DNA of 6,515 bases. Source: Candidatus Nanohalarchaeota archaeon (GTDB lineage Archaea; EX4484-52; B79-G9). The translations under genes and the position numbers were made by a program. Location of the stretch: positions 1 to 6,515 of the forward strand of contig JAFCBV010000036.1 of the NCBI GenBank assembly GCA_017610545.1, in the 5' to 3' direction. Of the stretch, positions 5,373-6,515 are shown piece by piece. Within the stretch, counting starts at the first letter, position 1, and every line of letters starts with the position of its first letter. The notes under the pieces are model-generated. The model did not search any database and was not told the origin of the DNA. It saw only the letters and a list, made by a program, of their open reading frames with translations.

Positions 5373-6515
5373 TTATCCGGAGAATCTGTACCTTAAAAAC
5401 GCTCCGATGCCACCAAGTTCTGCGAACTGCACACCTTCCGGAGTCTCGGATGAGACTTCCACAATTGAGGTACCGGTTTTTTCTATTGCGCTTTCAAGAT
5501 ACAATAAAACATCACTTTCGTCAATCTGTAATTTACCCTCGCACTCAGGGCATTTTGAGGGTATCCGATCCTCATGGATTATTTTTTCAAGTGAAAAACT
5601 GCATTTTGTGCATGATATTTTGCAGTACTTGTAATTGAATGAATCGGATATCATGATTTTTTCGACAGCTCCTGCCTTCATTGCGCGAATGACTTCGGCA
5701 ACTCCATATGTCACAAGCCCTGTCTCTTTTTTCAGGTGTTCAAGGAATGACTTAATGATTAGTTTCTCGCGCATGACATCAGACTCTTTCAGAAGGTCTT
5801 CTGCGCGGTCAACAAGCTCTTTCAGACCGTCATTCCCGGCGTAGCCAAGGTCTCTTATGCCCATTATTTTACCTTTCAGCTCCTCTGACAGGTAAGGCCC
5901 TGTTGAAAACTCCTCTTTTACCAATCCAGGCCCGCCTATTAAAATGCCTTTTAGGTCGCGCTCGTTTCTGAATGCATTTGTAGCAAGCTCGCCAACTTCT
6001 TTTTTGAATGTCAACAAAAGCCCGGCGCGCACTCTTGCATATCTGGCAGCACTTTGCCCCCCTTTTGCTGTCTTTCCCGGCACAAGGGATTTTAAGTGCT
6101 TCACTATCTGAATTGATTTTCCGCGAAGAAACGCAACTGATGCCTCGCTTGTGTCAATTGTTACAAGCCCGTAAATTTCCTTCTCGCGCACGAGATCAAG
6201 AAGCGGGTCAAGCACGAATGTCTGGTCGCAACGATACAGGCGCATTGAAATGGGTTCAGGCGGCTCAATCTCCCAGACTTTTATGTCTGGCCTGCCATCA
6301 ACCACGGAGATATTGCCTACGAATATAATGAGGCCGTTCTTTGGTGTGACATTGTAGTTCTTGAGCCTTTGTGCTGCCTTTTCAAGGGAGGTAAGAACAT
6401 TTTTTCTTGTAGCCTTTGACTTTATGTTGACTGCTGTGCCAATTTCATTTGCCACAAGAGTCTTCATCTCATTAATATTGTATCCTGCAGGCACATACAG
6501 GGTAACAAGCTCTGT
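5373..6515 (-). CDS. prf1: Peptide chain release factor aRF1 (eRF1 family), 5' end cut by window edge
   Basis: Cytosolic class-1 release factor that reads all three stop codons in the ribosomal A site and triggers peptidyl-tRNA hydrolysis; acts with the GTPase aEF1A in archaea. The visible 381 residues begin TELVTLYVPAGY, the well-conserved start of the N domain, so roughly 30 residues are missing; the GTG at 6494 is an internal codon, not the start. Seen, numbered from the edge: NIKS (30-33) and YRCDQTF (94-100, YxCxxxF), both for stop recognition; GKTAKGGQSAARYAR with GGQ at 152-154, the catalytic loop; YGVAEV in the C domain; and a zinc-ribbon-like pair CTKC (302-305) and CPEC (322-325). 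The NIKS-to-YxCxxxF spacing (64) and NIKS-to-GGQ spacing (122) equal those of human eRF1 as I recall it. Ends in TAA; the permease follows after 39 nt. Confidence 0.96.
   Translation of the reverse strand, partial: TELVTLYVPAGYNINEMKTLVANEIGTAVNIKSKATRKNVLTSLEKAAQRLKNYNVTPKNGLIIFVGNISVVDGRPDIKVWEIEPPEPISMRLYRCDQTFVLDPLLDLVREKEIYGLVTIDTSEASVAFLRGKSIQIVKHLKSLVPGKTAKGGQSAARYARVRAGLLLTFKKEVGELATNAFRNERDLKGILIGGPGLVKEEFSTGPYLSEELKGKIMGIRDLGYAGNDGLKELVDRAEDLLKESDVMREKLIIKSFLEHLKKETGLVTYGVAEVIRAMKAGAVEKIMISDSFNYKYCKISCTKCSFSLEKIIHEDRIPSKCPECEGKLQIDESDVLLYLESAIEKTGTSIVEVSSETPEGVQFAELGGIGAFLRYRFSG

Noticed and set aside
5245..5634. 129-codon plus-strand open frame opposite the permease/aRF1 junction
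   Set aside because: It spans the antisense of two real genes and their promoter, and shows no recognisable motif.
6008..6328. 106-codon plus-strand open frame opposite aRF1
   Set aside because: It is antisense to the GGQ-containing region, so constraint comes from the minus strand.
6492..6494. GTG as start codon of aRF1
   Set aside because: Codons upstream to the window edge encode TELVTLY, conserved in the family, so the gene begins outside the window.

Overview
The window looks archaeal. The strongest marker is a class-1 peptide chain release factor of the aRF1/eRF1 type, with NIKS, YxCxxxF and GGQ motifs. A HerA-superfamily ATPase and TATA boxes about 26-28 nt ahead of start codons agree with this. 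The lineage cannot be fixed from the sequence; compact spacing and moderate-to-low GC would suit a euryarchaeal or DPANN genome, but that is a guess. The three visible stop types (TAA, TAG, TGA) and ATG starts give no hint of an altered genetic code.

Layout. Bases 1-2174 hold a minus-strand pair: an AlgC-like phosphomannomutase/phosphoglucomutase, then 19 nt later the first 264 codons of a Kef-type (CPA2) cation/proton antiporter that runs off the left edge. Both have a Shine-Dalgarno-like element. Bases 2175-2288 are a divergent promoter region with an 8-bp palindrome roughly midway between two opposed TATA-like elements. Bases 2289-3563 hold a single plus-strand HerA-like ATPase, probably on a leaderless mRNA. 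It converges, with only 17 nt between, on a minus-strand block: aRF1 (5' end beyond the right edge), an APC-family amino acid permease, and a small three-helix membrane protein.

The genes do not form one obvious pathway. They are a mix of housekeeping functions: translation termination, sugar-phosphate metabolism feeding glycans, ion and amino acid transport, and a DNA-translocase-like ATPase. No tRNA, rRNA, CRISPR array, insertion sequence or defence operon is visible. The points most worth a second look are the repeated leaderless promoter geometry (which also revises the start of the small membrane protein), the short-N-terminus HerA paralogue with no NurA beside it, the AlgC-like subclass and substituted ligand positions of the mutase, and the unusual leucine-codon use of the antiporter.
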